Shown: positions 1 through 8,700, numbered from the stretch's first letter. The stretch: DNA of 10,753 nucleotides from Hemicentrotus pulcherrimus (GCA_003118195.1 BEXV01000087.1:87034-97786), one strand, 5' to 3'. The notes: a model not told the origin generated them from the sequence alone. Numbers and translations are program-made.

Positions 1-612
1 CCCGCCGTACCTCGGGCCCTGACATGTAGGAATATCAAGAATTATATTTTTTGCCTGGCTGTAAATTCAGAAATTTGTCATTATCCAACAGACACATACA
101 AACGTATAATTTACTAAAAATTGAGGAAAAATTTCGAAAATTATGTCATTTCAGCATTATTGGTAATCCACCGTTGTGGAATTAGAAATAAACCACGTTT
201 GAATTTGATTTCTCCCAAGCGTTTCTCCCCAAATGACCGTTATAAAATAATCAAAACCTCTGAGCTTCCGGGGGCTCTGCCCCATGGACCCCCGACAATC
301 AGTGACCTGCAAATGACATAAATAAGGTATCTAAATATGCTTATCTGACCGTAATTTGATGCCTAAAACCATAAGCTTCCGGGGGCTTAGTCCCTTGACC
401 CCCGCCAGGTCAAAGCCCTGGGCCCCACGTCAATACACGCTACACTCTAACCTGATCGTTTAATACTACAATTTGAAAAATGTACCGTGTGGCCTGCATG
501 TAACATGTAAGAGTGGGGTGATGCAAATTTTTCTTCTGCCCCTGGAAGGTGAACCCCTGGAATGTTTGACACCCCAATACCAATCTGCAACCGGCGCGTC
601 TGATATCAAGAA
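1..612. other. Repeat-bearing non-coding left flank
   Basis: No coding region can be supported here. The reading frames that stay open (for example 121-321 forward and 440-682 reverse) begin at non-ATG codons or run through repeats, and the reverse one is the complement of an acidic, purine-rich coding stretch that starts at 613. The visible content is two GC-rich repeat copies described separately, a GC-rich patch at 1-20 and another at 400-430, set in AT-rich sequence. This is probably the edge of a transposon-derived region. Confidence 0.5.
264..404. repeat. Pair of GC-rich direct repeats, 111 bases apart
   Basis: A 31-base unit at 264-294 recurs as a 30-base unit at 375-404. Both start GCTTCCGGGGGCT and end GACCCCCG. 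Each unit is also a weak inverted repeat, because GGGGGC near its start can pair with the CCCC runs near its end. The bases just before each unit (AAAACC followed by a short AT stretch) also agree, so the repeat period is probably longer than the GC core. GC-rich palindromic units of this kind are common in dispersed repeats of marine invertebrates. The family was not identified. Confidence 0.7.
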
Positions 613-792
613 ATGATGGCCATCGGAAGCGACCGGGAGGAGGCGGTGGAAGATGACGACGACGGGGAGGAGGGAGAACCATCAGGACGGAAGTTTAATA
701 GCGATGAAAATGAGGAAAAGGGGAAACTAAAAAAGGAGAAGTATGACTTTGATGCCACCACAGAGCAAAAACTTGTTGACTTCTTCGGTTAA
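613..792 (+). pseudogene. Short acidic ORF ending in a MADF/Myb-like start; probably a truncated transposon-associated gene
   Basis: The frame opens right after an in-frame TGA (601-603), has tandem ATG codons at 613 and 616, and runs 59 codons to TAA at 790-792. The first half is very acidic (EEAVEDDDDGEEGE), then basic (KGKLKKEKYD). It ends with YDFDATTEQKLVDFFG, which resembles the first helix of MADF or Myb/SANT-type DNA-binding domains, where an acidic linker leads into an 'E..LVDFF' helix. Those domains run on for about 80 more residues, and here the frame stops at once. Either the gene is broken, or a weak donor (GTTAAC, 788-793) leads to an exon I could not find. MADF-like proteins often accompany PIF/Harbinger transposons, which would fit the repeat-rich setting. 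The domain call is from pattern memory and is moderate at best. Confidence 0.45.
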
Positions 793-959
793 CATGGCTG
801 CTTTTATAATTAAGGAAGTAACAGATATGCTAACAGCAAGTTCAAGAGACACTTCATGGAGTTGCAGTGCCTTGCAGTTGTAGTCTTCTTGGCAACACTG
901 TCATCGTGAAATATCAAACTTTGAACTGTCATATAATTTTCAACAGTATACGGCAGCGC

Positions 960-1340
960 GACCAAATATTTAAAAAAATCGTAAGATCTTCTTACGAATG
1001 ACTTGTGAATGCCGTGAGTAACACGTACAACCACCTTGCGAGAACAAAAACTCGTAAGATTGGCGTAGGTCTGACGTAAGAAGAACTCAAGGCGTTCTTA
1101 CGAAAAACGTACGAACTCTAGGGCCATTGTATAACCGGAAATCACTTCGTTTCTCAAGAAGGTCTTGAGTTGTTCTTCCGAATTAAACGGCGTTCGTACG
1201 AACTCCGTGAGAAGGACGTAAGAAAATATGCCCCATCTACGAATCTCTACGAACTCTGAAATTCGTAGGAACAGGGAGATTCGTACGAACGAATCGTTCG
1301 TACGAACATGTGTGACCGTAGCTTTAAATACGCTACGTTT
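960..1340. repeat. CpG-rich block of TTCGTACGAA-like dyads
   Basis: This stretch differs from its AT-rich surroundings: it is packed with variants of the self-complementary word TTCGTACGAA and its relatives CTTACGAA, CGTAAG and CTACGAA, in both orientations. Larger inverted pairs are nested in it. Bases 1078-1098 pair with 1157-1177 (18 of 21), 1280-1306 is a near-perfect palindrome, and CGTAGC at 1317-1322 pairs with GCTACG at 1332-1337. No coding frame is convincing. It is most likely a foldback-type or MITE-like element. Terminal repeats and a target duplication could not be delimited. Confidence 0.6.
1280..1306. repeat. 27-base palindrome, 13-base arms around a single base
   Basis: The left arm TTCGTACGAACGA (1280-1292) and right arm TCGTTCGTACGAA (1294-1306) are exact reverse complements around A1293. 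Each arm itself contains the 10-base palindrome TTCGTACGAA, so the site is a palindrome of palindromes. It sits at the right edge of the dyad-rich block. Confidence 0.9.
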
Positions 1341-1360
1341 TTAATTCTTCAAACAATTAG

Positions 1361-1516
1361 AAAGAATACCTACAGGATCATGTTCGTTATCTTAATGAAG
1401 AGTCTAATAAAATATTTAATGTATATATTGAAAAGGAACTTCCCCAAAAGTCCCATTCAGAATCGTTGAATAATCTAAGTACTATCGATGATGTGGTAAA
1501 TCATATTTGCTATTAA
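1361..1516 (+). CDS. Candidate terminal exon of an unidentified gene (51 codons)
   Basis: A pyrimidine-rich stretch ending in CAATTAG (1354-1360) is a usable splice acceptor. From 1361 the frame runs 51 codons to TAA at 1514-1516. The peptide starts KEYLQDHVRYLNEESNK and continues as a charged, helix-friendly segment (FNVYIEKELPQKS), unlike the Phe/Ile/Leu/Lys mixes seen in random AT-rich frames. A canonical AATAAA lies 33 bases after the stop. Together these look like a last coding exon. The upstream exon was not found. The frame does not follow from the 613-792 ORF using its only donor-like site. I do not recognise the family. It may be a decayed fragment of a transposon gene. Confidence 0.3.
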   Translation, partial: KEYLQDHVRYLNEESNKIFNVYIEKELPQKSHSESLNNLSTIDDVVNHICY

Positions 1517-1549
1517 TGGATAAGCCCACGGAGTATAGAAGATAATGTT

Positions 1550-1555
1550 AATAAA
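1550..1555 (+). terminator. Poly(A) signal AATAAA after the candidate terminal exon
   Basis: A canonical AATAAA sits 33 bases past the TAA of the candidate exon at 1361-1516. AATAAA is frequent by chance in sequence this AT-rich, so the weight comes only from its position. Confidence 0.35.
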
Positions 1556-1648
1556 TGAATGTTTTTAAAAAAAAATCAAATTCTTTCCTAAATAGAATAG
1601 GAATATTCTTCAATATTGAATTTGGTAATGGCATTGTCCGACGACCAC

Positions 1649-1774
1649 CCATGCACCAAGTCTTTTGTCTTCTTTGTGCATGGCTGATCGTTAACGAAAC
1701 GGAGTTTAGTCTTAGTTAACTCTGTTTGTTGCTACGGCAGGCAACCAGTGAAAACGAACTCGTTTAAACGAATT
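1649..1774. repeat. Three successive short hairpins or dyads
   Basis: Within 126 bases there are three inverted repeats. CCATGCACCAAG (1649-1660) pairs with CTTTGTGCATGG (1672-1683) at 11 of 12. AAACGGAGTT (1697-1706) pairs with AACTCTGTTT (1718-1727) at 9 of 10, the exception being a possible G-U wobble. TCGTTTAAACGA (1760-1771) is a perfect 12-base palindrome. The patch is slightly richer in GC than its flanks. It could be part of a small non-autonomous element or a structured RNA. No tRNA-like A/B boxes were found. Confidence 0.45.
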
Positions 1775-2108
1775 ATGGAAATGCAAGCATTACTTTGAAC
1801 AAACAGAACTTCTTTATCCCTTGCTCATTTTTCCTGATTGAGGTGTCATATGAAAGGGCAGAGATAGAACTTTGTGGACATGTGATCTTTGTCCTTGAAA
1901 ATTAGATACCGTCCTAAAAATAACGTTTTGGTTTCCTCTCCGTTGAAATTGTTTTTAATCACTCATGCGCGAAATATACATCACATGAGTAAAAGTTGCA
2001 TTAAATGAAAGTGGAGGATCTAAGAATTACAAATATGTGTCATTTATTAATTATAATTGTGATTAAGTTATTATAAAACATCGACAACTCTCGGTTTTGT
2101 TTTTTTCT

Positions 2109-2124
2109 GGGACGCACTGTATAT
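2109..2124 (-). mobile_element. Candidate transposon end (ATATACAGTGCGTCCC, reverse strand)
   Basis: Read on the reverse strand, bases 2124-2109 are ATATACAGTGCGTCCC, identical over 16 bases to 7777-7792 on the forward strand. CAGTG...CCC directly after TA resembles the tips of Tc1/mariner elements (TA target) and also some hAT elements. After the motif the reverse strand continues with an A-rich stretch and ACAAAACCGAGAG. If this is a tip, the element would lie to its left. A matching left end was not found in the window. Confidence 0.45.
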
Positions 2125-2814
2125 CTCATATTTGGAAAGATATCAGTAGACTTCTTGTGAAGTATTCGTATTAAATTGAAATTTTGCATCATGCTATTTC
2201 ATAAAAGGATCTTATCGAGTTTGCTCTTCATCTTCCTGTATGTGAAATAGTAGTATTCCTTGCATAATTGACCATCTGTAGCCATTTTTTTTATTAAAAA
2301 ACTATTTTAAACAAAAAAAATCCAACCTGAATGTCATTTTCGCAACAGGGACTTGAATGCAATTTAAAAATAAAAAATACGAATTTCAATATTTTGTTAT
2401 GGCGTAAGCTAAAATTATTTTATATCTACTTTTTGCAGCACTATAAAAACGAATTCATCATATTGTCATAGACAACATTAACTATCACTTGAATTAATAC
2501 AATTAGGTTGTTTAATGGTTGCAAATTATGGAAACAATATGATGTAGTGTACTGTAGTAAAATGATTTTTTTTTCCAATTATTTTCGGGTTAATGTCACT
2601 CAGATGTTGGATACAGTAATGTGTTACAAACTAATGCTGTGTTCAATTAGGGCATGTACCCATACATAACGCGTTTTGGTATCTGGCGGTTCTACTTTTT
2701 TCCTTTAACGTTAAGTTTTGTTTTAACATTTCTTTTGAATGGAAGAGTAAAACGAATGTTTAGTGAAAGTAACGGCGTGTATGTAACCTACATCATGTCA
2801 TGGCTCATAACGTT

Positions 2815-2960
2815 TGATTTTTCACCTTGTTCTCTCTCTCTCTCTCTCTTTATTTCTCTTCTTGTTCTTCCCTCATTTGTTACTTCCGTCATATTTCTGT
2901 CTAGTCTCCTTTTCTTTTCTTTTCTCTCCATTTATTTCCATGCATGTTCCGCTTCCCTCG
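2815..2960 (+). repeat. Pyrimidine tract with a (TC)n microsatellite
   Basis: Bases 2831-2849 are an uninterrupted (TC) run, and the tract continues to about 2960 as mixed C/T sequence with TTTTCTTTTCTTTTC. The long hydrophobic frames across it exist only because pyrimidine-only codons read as Ser, Leu and Phe. Confidence 0.85.
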
Positions 2961-3022
2961 CATTCTGTGTGTGTATTGTGTTTTTACAGGGGTGTGTCAA
3001 TCAAATATGATTTTTTACGTCT

Positions 3023-3147
3023 GAGGACCGACCTTTAAACGTCACGATCAGAAAGGCGTGACTCAGTTCCGTAGCTGCGTCCTCGGCTGAATCAGATTGT
3101 CACTTCCACTGTTAGCCTGATTTTTTAGGCGCATGCCACAACGCCTA
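3023..3147. repeat. GC-richer block with nested hairpins; possible dispersed repeat or SINE-like fragment
   Basis: GAGGAC (3023-3028) pairs with GTCCTC (3079-3084), enclosing GTCACG (3041-3046) paired with CGTGAC (3057-3062) across a 10-base loop. Downstream TAGGCG (3126-3131) pairs with CGCCTA (3142-3147). The block stands out by GC content and CpG frequency within more than 2 kb of AT-rich DNA. It has no coding frame and no clear pol III B box. A fragment of a dispersed repeat is the likeliest reading; the family is unknown. Confidence 0.4.
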
Positions 3148-3159
3148 GTTCTCTGTTCC

Positions 3160-5173
3160 ACTATTACTCGCTTATTGATCTTTCCACTATTAAAGACTAT
3201 CTGTTTTCATTACGTTTAAAATAAATATATATTTGTGCAGGTTATGTTCATTGATAATTCGAATTGCAAGAATGATATCCATAATAACTTTAAAATTAAA
3301 CTCTTTTTTAAATTTAAGTATTAAGACACTGAACCTCCAACATATTCTAACCATATGATATAAAAGTGGCAATTTGTTATACAATTGTAAAAGAAACATT
3401 AACCTTACGACTATAAAACACCACACATCGAGCAAGAATTCGGATTTATGTATATATTATTCATTCTACATGGAATTCTTATGGAACAAGAATTAAAAAA
3501 CACCAATCTTAAATTCCATTGCTAACTCAAGTGTAAAATACTGTTGATAATTTAGTATCATCCGATAATAAGACCCCCACTCATAATTGTGTTAAGTCAG
3601 ATCATGCAAACATTATAAAATTATAATTTGGGATCATATTTTCAACGTGTGTATATTTTTATACGCACTGTACAGAAATTTTATACAGGGTGCAATATTT
3701 GTCTATTGTTTAGTTAGTCTTATGTCTATCATAACTTTTTATCTTTGCTCACTTTTATCAAAAACATGATTTGACCCTATTTCTTTAATTTCCTACGGTT
3801 TAAGCAGAGCATGCAATAACTGATTAACAATACATAGCTTGTTTCAACAAATTAAGGTAAAGGAATAATTTGCATTCATCGACCGTTTACAATATAGCAC
3901 ATTTTATACATTAAACAGCATGCCACGATCTTCCCAATAGACTTTCCAGTAACATGTTATATAATTCTTATTTAGTTCCATGTTATTTCCATAATTATTA
4001 GTATAGACATGTAATACGTACATGTATATTACCCACCTATTTAGTGGAATACAACTGTTAACAGTATATCTTTTCAAAATGAACGAATTTTTGTAACAAT
4101 TACAAAATTTAAACTTAATTTAGTTCAATTTAAAGTTACAACATTTATGTTACTTATACAACACAGAGCTCCGTAGTGTGTGAATAGTTGGAGTTGAACG
4201 AAAGTAAAAAATGTAAACTGTTAAAAGTCGTGCATGGACATTAAATTCTTATATATTCAATATATATAATCTTATATATATTTTTTTTTGCTATTTTTGT
4301 AATCCAAATATACCATTTCTATACCTCCAATGAAATTAGAAATAACAAACATTTCCGCCATAAATCTCTTATCGACAATATCCATTCAATGCATGATTAA
4401 AATCAAAATCTCTAGGTGGTAGGCCACACAAATATTATTGCAAATTTTCAAAAAATTATACCCATTGAGGAAAGACTACATTAATGAAAAGACGAATTTA
4501 CTTAAATGACTGATTATGCAAATTGAACACCTTCCGAACAAAATGAAGTATCCATTTAACTGAATTGAATCAAAAGTTAGAGTAGACAACAATCAACAAG
4601 TAGATATTTGTTTAACAAAACTACGGTTGATTATGACAAATGTCAATGGCGTTTTAATGCATTGTTTATACGCTAAAGTATCTACTAGGTATTCTAAAAA
4701 TAAAATAAATAAAAATCGAAAATACGTAGACGAAAAAGAAAAATGGAAGAAAAGGGGGAAGAAGGTGATTTATTATGGTTTAGTACATTAACTGTTCAAA
4801 CCAGCTTGCTGCTATACTCCTATTAACGCGCAAGAGATTTTAAACACCGAAGGAATTAAAAGTCCGAATATCCCAGATAATCAAACAAGCAAGATATGTT
4901 AGTGGACAATAAAAGAGCCCCTCCCCTCCCAAATAACTTATATCTTCCTCTATGAATAAAATGTATACATTGTAATCAACAATAGAACCAAAATTTTAAA
5001 CATCAGTGGAGTCACTTTAATTTAATGAATTGAACTTTGAATGATACTGCAAAACCCGCACAGCTCAACCACGAGCGTTTTCTTCATGAAATAAGAAAAG
5101 CAAATCAGGTAGGTTGTAACGTATTGTTGTTATTTTAATTTTTTCTCTCCAGGATTTAGTTTTCTTGGGATAT
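3160..5173. other. Long AT-rich stretch without a recognisable gene
   Basis: About 2 kb of homopolymer-rich, AT-rich sequence. The few open frames (for example 3190-3435 reverse) have the Ile/Phe/Leu/Lys make-up of random AT DNA. A partial transposon-end motif (TACAGTGCGT on the reverse strand) is at 3663-3672. The right-hand few hundred bases probably include the 3' UTR of the reverse-strand GTPase gene. TTTAAT or TTTATT words (reverse-strand ATTAAA/AATAAA) at 5134-5139, 5016-5026 and 4769-4774 are possible poly(A) signals, but none can be chosen. Confidence 0.55.
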
Positions 5174-5739
5174 TCAATATGAATCATCTTTTCTTAATAG
5201 ACCTTCATAGTATTCCTTCAAGACAATTTTACGGTGCTCGTGATAATCTGATTTATTCCTTATCCTAAGTTCATTCATTTTTTTGCGGTTTGCTTCTGAC
5301 ATATCTTGCAATTTTTCAGCATTCTCTATTTCTCTTTTCAAAGCTGCTTCTTTCATGCTATCCATTTCCTTTCTAGTTTCTGTTTCACTTTCTAATCGCG
5401 CTTTAGCTTCAGCTATCTGTGCTTTTTTAAGCTCATGTTGGCCCTTTAAAATCTCATTTTGCATCCCAATAATTTTTTTCTTCTCCCGTTTCTCCTCCAC
5501 ATTCTCCCTTCTTCTGTGAGCTGAAGCACCGGCTTGACCATCATCCCGACAACTTTCGATGAAATCACAAATACATGACCTTGTGTTATCATCGAAACTT
5601 TCATTCTTCGATGTGACGTTCTTAACTACGAATATTTTTGCCGGGTCGATTTGCTCGTTTTCTAGGAACGCGATCATTTGTTTGACTTCTTCATCCGATA
5701 TCGCATCTTTGTGGGTTATCACGACAGCTGGAGGCCGTT
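5174..5739 (-). CDS. GTPase gene exon 3: G4 motif and coiled-coil tail
   Basis: The acceptor is TTATTTACACATAG just before 5739, after a T-rich tract. The exon gives RPPAVVITHKD, in which THKD is the G4 guanine-specificity motif (the N/T-K-x-D class), then AISDEEVKQMIAFLENE and the strand IFVVKNVT. A DDNTRSCICDFIESC helix closes the GTPase domain. Residues after about QAGASAHRRREN are rich in Glu, Lys, Arg, Ala and Gln, with few prolines and heptad-like spacing over about 100 residues, consistent with a long coiled coil for self-association. TGA is at 5176-5174 on this strand. The reading frame is open a little upstream of the acceptor, but that part is intronic by the splice signal. The two-base 5' phase fits the one-base 3' overhang of exon 2. 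Confidence 0.82.
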
Positions 5740-8700
5740 CTATGTGTAAATAAGATAGACGTAAGAACAAATAAAATGATAGAAAGAAATTTAGCCAAGA
5801 ATTTTTGAGCTGAACCTAAAATATGTGTCTGTCATTAAACCATATCCTATGACTGCATCACAATTTCGGAAAAAGTTCATCAACGACTGGCGATGGGCAG
5901 TCAGATTTTCGTTGATGAAGATTTAACTCCCTTTGAGCTTCGACATACTTTGTAGGTAGCGAATTTAACGATGATGCTCTTCTCTTTTGTTGGTGTCTCC
6001 AGTTGCGGTCGTTCTTCTTTTCGGTGTCTATGGCTAAGGTCCATGTCTTTCTTTTCAAGATCGATTTTCAGAAACGTTTGGACAAGAAACTTATAAACTC
6101 ATAAATTTCCTCCGAATGACAACAATCTAACAGGATCTAAAAGCCTAACTCTATTATAAAAATAAAAAAGGGAACGGCAAAATGTACTACTGCATTTTTT
6201 CTTCCTGAAATATCCTTTTAAATTGTATATATTAATATAAGATGCGTTTTGTCTCTATAGTTGTTGATATTTACATAATCAAGGTTAAGAAAAAATACTA
6301 TCAGTTAAAAAAGGCCATAATTAGTTACGAAGGACAAGGCTGATTCGAGAGAGAAAAATGAATAGCAAGTAAATATAGGCCTACGTACTGGTATTTTGGC
6401 GGCATGTCTCGATGAGCTCAGTGATGTTTTCAACTGCGTCGATTCCTCCAACTCCGCTATAATAGAAAAGAAAAAAGAAGAACAAAAAGAGTGGATATCA
6501 AAACTCTTTCTCAGTATATTGCGTTATGTAAATTCTGAGAAAGAAAAACATGCAGCGAAGAACTATGAGGATATTTAAGGTTATGACTACAACCAGCACC
6601 AGACATTTCCTCTTTCATTTTCATGACGAAAATGGTCCTCTTTATTGTCGGTTCAAGTTTGCGAATCTTTACTTATTTTCATTTGGAGTATCTGATAGAA
6701 CGTCGCTTAGTGCCTCAAGATATAGAAAGTGTTTGCGAAATTAAATTACTCAAATTCAAAGCTTCCCCTTGATTAAAACATATCCTAGAAAAGATGTGGA
6801 ACTCCCTGCAGTCTGTTCGGATGAGAGCCAGTGGACACAGTGGATTTTTGTTTTTACTGGACTAACGAATGGTTTGTTGGTATAGCTGCGTTAACACACA
6901 CCCATCAACATTAATATATATAAATATATATGAAGAGTTTCATTCAAAAAAATCCACTTTGGGTACTCCCCTTTCTCTTTCGCCATGGACCTTAATGTTG
7001 TTATATGTTCAATGTTCAAATGTTCAAATGTTAAAGGTGTCACCCTGGACCAATAATATATGATAAGAAAAAATCTAAAGGTTTTTTCTGATTTCTACTA
7101 AATTTTTAGAATTTTGTATTTTGTCGAAATGAAACATGATATAGTACCTGGAAGATTTCATATTTTCTCAATAAAGTCACTGAAATTTATTCAAATTTAT
7201 TAGCGAACCATTACTTTTAAATAATAATAGTGAAATCACAACTAAAAAAGAACATTTAAAAAGAAAATAAACAACATATACAATTTTCATTCCAAAAGGA
7301 GCTAAATCCGTTTCATTCCAAAAGGAGCTAACTCCATGTTTCATTCCAAAAGGAGCTAAATCCACAAAATCTTTACAAATTAGTAAAATTAAAAAATAAC
7401 TGTTTTTTTTTAATCATATATTATTGGCCAAGGGCGACAACTTTAAACATATTTAACAACATGAAGGTACATTGCTTACGGGAAAGTGGAGAATTAAAAA
7501 AGGTGGTTTATTCGGAAGTACCCAAAGTGGATTTAGCTTTTTTTGAATGAAACCAATTTGGATTTAGCTCCTTTTGGAATGAAACCAATTTGGGTTTAGC
7601 TCCTTTTGGAATGAAACATGATATTGCACCTAAATGTCTTCATAATTCCTGGTGAAATTTTCGAATGTGATATAGTGCATTTTGTCTCCATGTAGGAAAT
7701 CATTATTTTAAGACAAATCACTTCATTTTGATAAAATATGTATTTAGCTCCTTTTGGAATCAAGCTCTTCATATATATATACAGTGCGTCCCTTGTCAAT
7801 AACGTGGGCTGACGAGCATCTCTACGGGGGCACTATTTCGTAGGGGAAGGGTAGTGCCAGTCACAATTGCACAGAGGTGCTAACGGGTAGGAAAAAATAG
7901 TAAAAGTGCTCATTGACACCCAAAAACGATATTGCTATTATGAGAGCCTTGGTTATCAAAGAGTAATTTTTCTTACAGTCTACAAAAGGAACAATCTCAC
8001 TCACTTTAAGACGAGCGCGGTGCAGTCAACTTTATCAGTAATTGCCAGCGTTATGTCTGATTCGTCGTCGGTAGCTGATTCGCTATCATCATCCCATTTA
8101 ACATCATCGTCAAATGACCTGTTGCCATCTACGAAAAAATCAAGGTAAAATTAATTATGACTTTGAGGTGTAAAACGTTACATATAGGCACATAATTAAA
8201 TTCATCGCGATACTTTCGCAATATGTATTGATTTTGTAAATGCTTGCATATCTTTGGGGTTTTACTATATACTAACTCTGCCAACTGGCGTACGAGGGGG
8301 GGTATGGCTTGAGAGGCTGCTTACAACTTAATGTGTTATGCGTGGAAATAAAGAAAAACATTTTAAGAATAACAATTAACAGGTAAGGGCAATTGTTATA
8401 CTTTTCACGTGGATTAACCCTTGCCATTTTTATTTAAGTGTCAGCCTTGCGAGACCGATCTTTTCAAGGTAAAACACACTTTAATTTGGTTTTAAAGTGC
8501 TTTTACTATGTTATATGTTTCATACCCCTCCAATCAAACATCCGAAGAGATGTACTTACGAATTTGAGCAGATAGCTCTCTTAAGGCAGCTTTGTTGTTC
8601 CAGTCGTGCCATCCACGGTTGTCTACTATAATCAGTTCGTCCGTCAGTTTGATCGGCTCTCGAGTCATGGTATGTCCACCCATTACTTGAGACTTTGCAG

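Larger units (their letters stand above)
1561..2650. other. AT-rich non-coding stretch
   Basis: No frame here has coding character and no paired splice sites suggest an exon. Apart from the hairpin cluster at 1649-1774 and the transposon-end motif at 2109-2124, it is A/T homopolymer-rich sequence typical of invertebrate introns or intergenic DNA. Confidence 0.6.

Noticed and set aside
440..682. Reverse ORF rich in proline and arginine
   Set aside because: Antisense of the acidic Glu/Asp-rich ORF that starts at 613.
810..1034. Reverse ORF of 74 residues as a transposase piece
   Set aside because: It runs into the dyad-rich block, and no catalytic DDE-type or other motif is recognisable.
1905..2124. 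Left partner of the transposon tip, forming a 220-base MITE
   Set aside because: The best candidate near 1908 (ACCGTCCTAAAAATAACG) matches the tip too poorly to be counted as a terminal inverted repeat.
2654..3010. 118-residue forward ORF that looks like a membrane protein
   Set aside because: Its hydrophobic Ser/Leu/Phe content comes from the (TC)n and pyrimidine tract. Overlapping frames look the same and no conserved motif is seen.
3015..3150. tRNA or tRNA-derived SINE in the GC-richer block
   Set aside because: No cloverleaf with an anticodon stem can be drawn, and no GGTTCRANNCC-type B box is present.
5283..5753. Two forward ORFs, Ser/Phe-rich
   Set aside because: Antisense shadows of exon 3; the reverse strand has the G4 motif and the coiled coil.
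5858..6058. Single 66-residue reverse ORF as a gene
   Set aside because: It is the out-of-frame reading of the LINE ORF1 remnant; the recognisable motifs are in the other two frames.
6396..6578. Forward ORF with AACLDELSDVFN and an EKKKEEQKE stretch
   Set aside because: It is the complement of GTPase exon 2 and of its splice-acceptor pyrimidine tract, and it starts at TTG.
7177..7799. Reverse ORFs with repeated APFGMK
   Set aside because: Translations of the 26-base repeat units, with no start-site or splice support.
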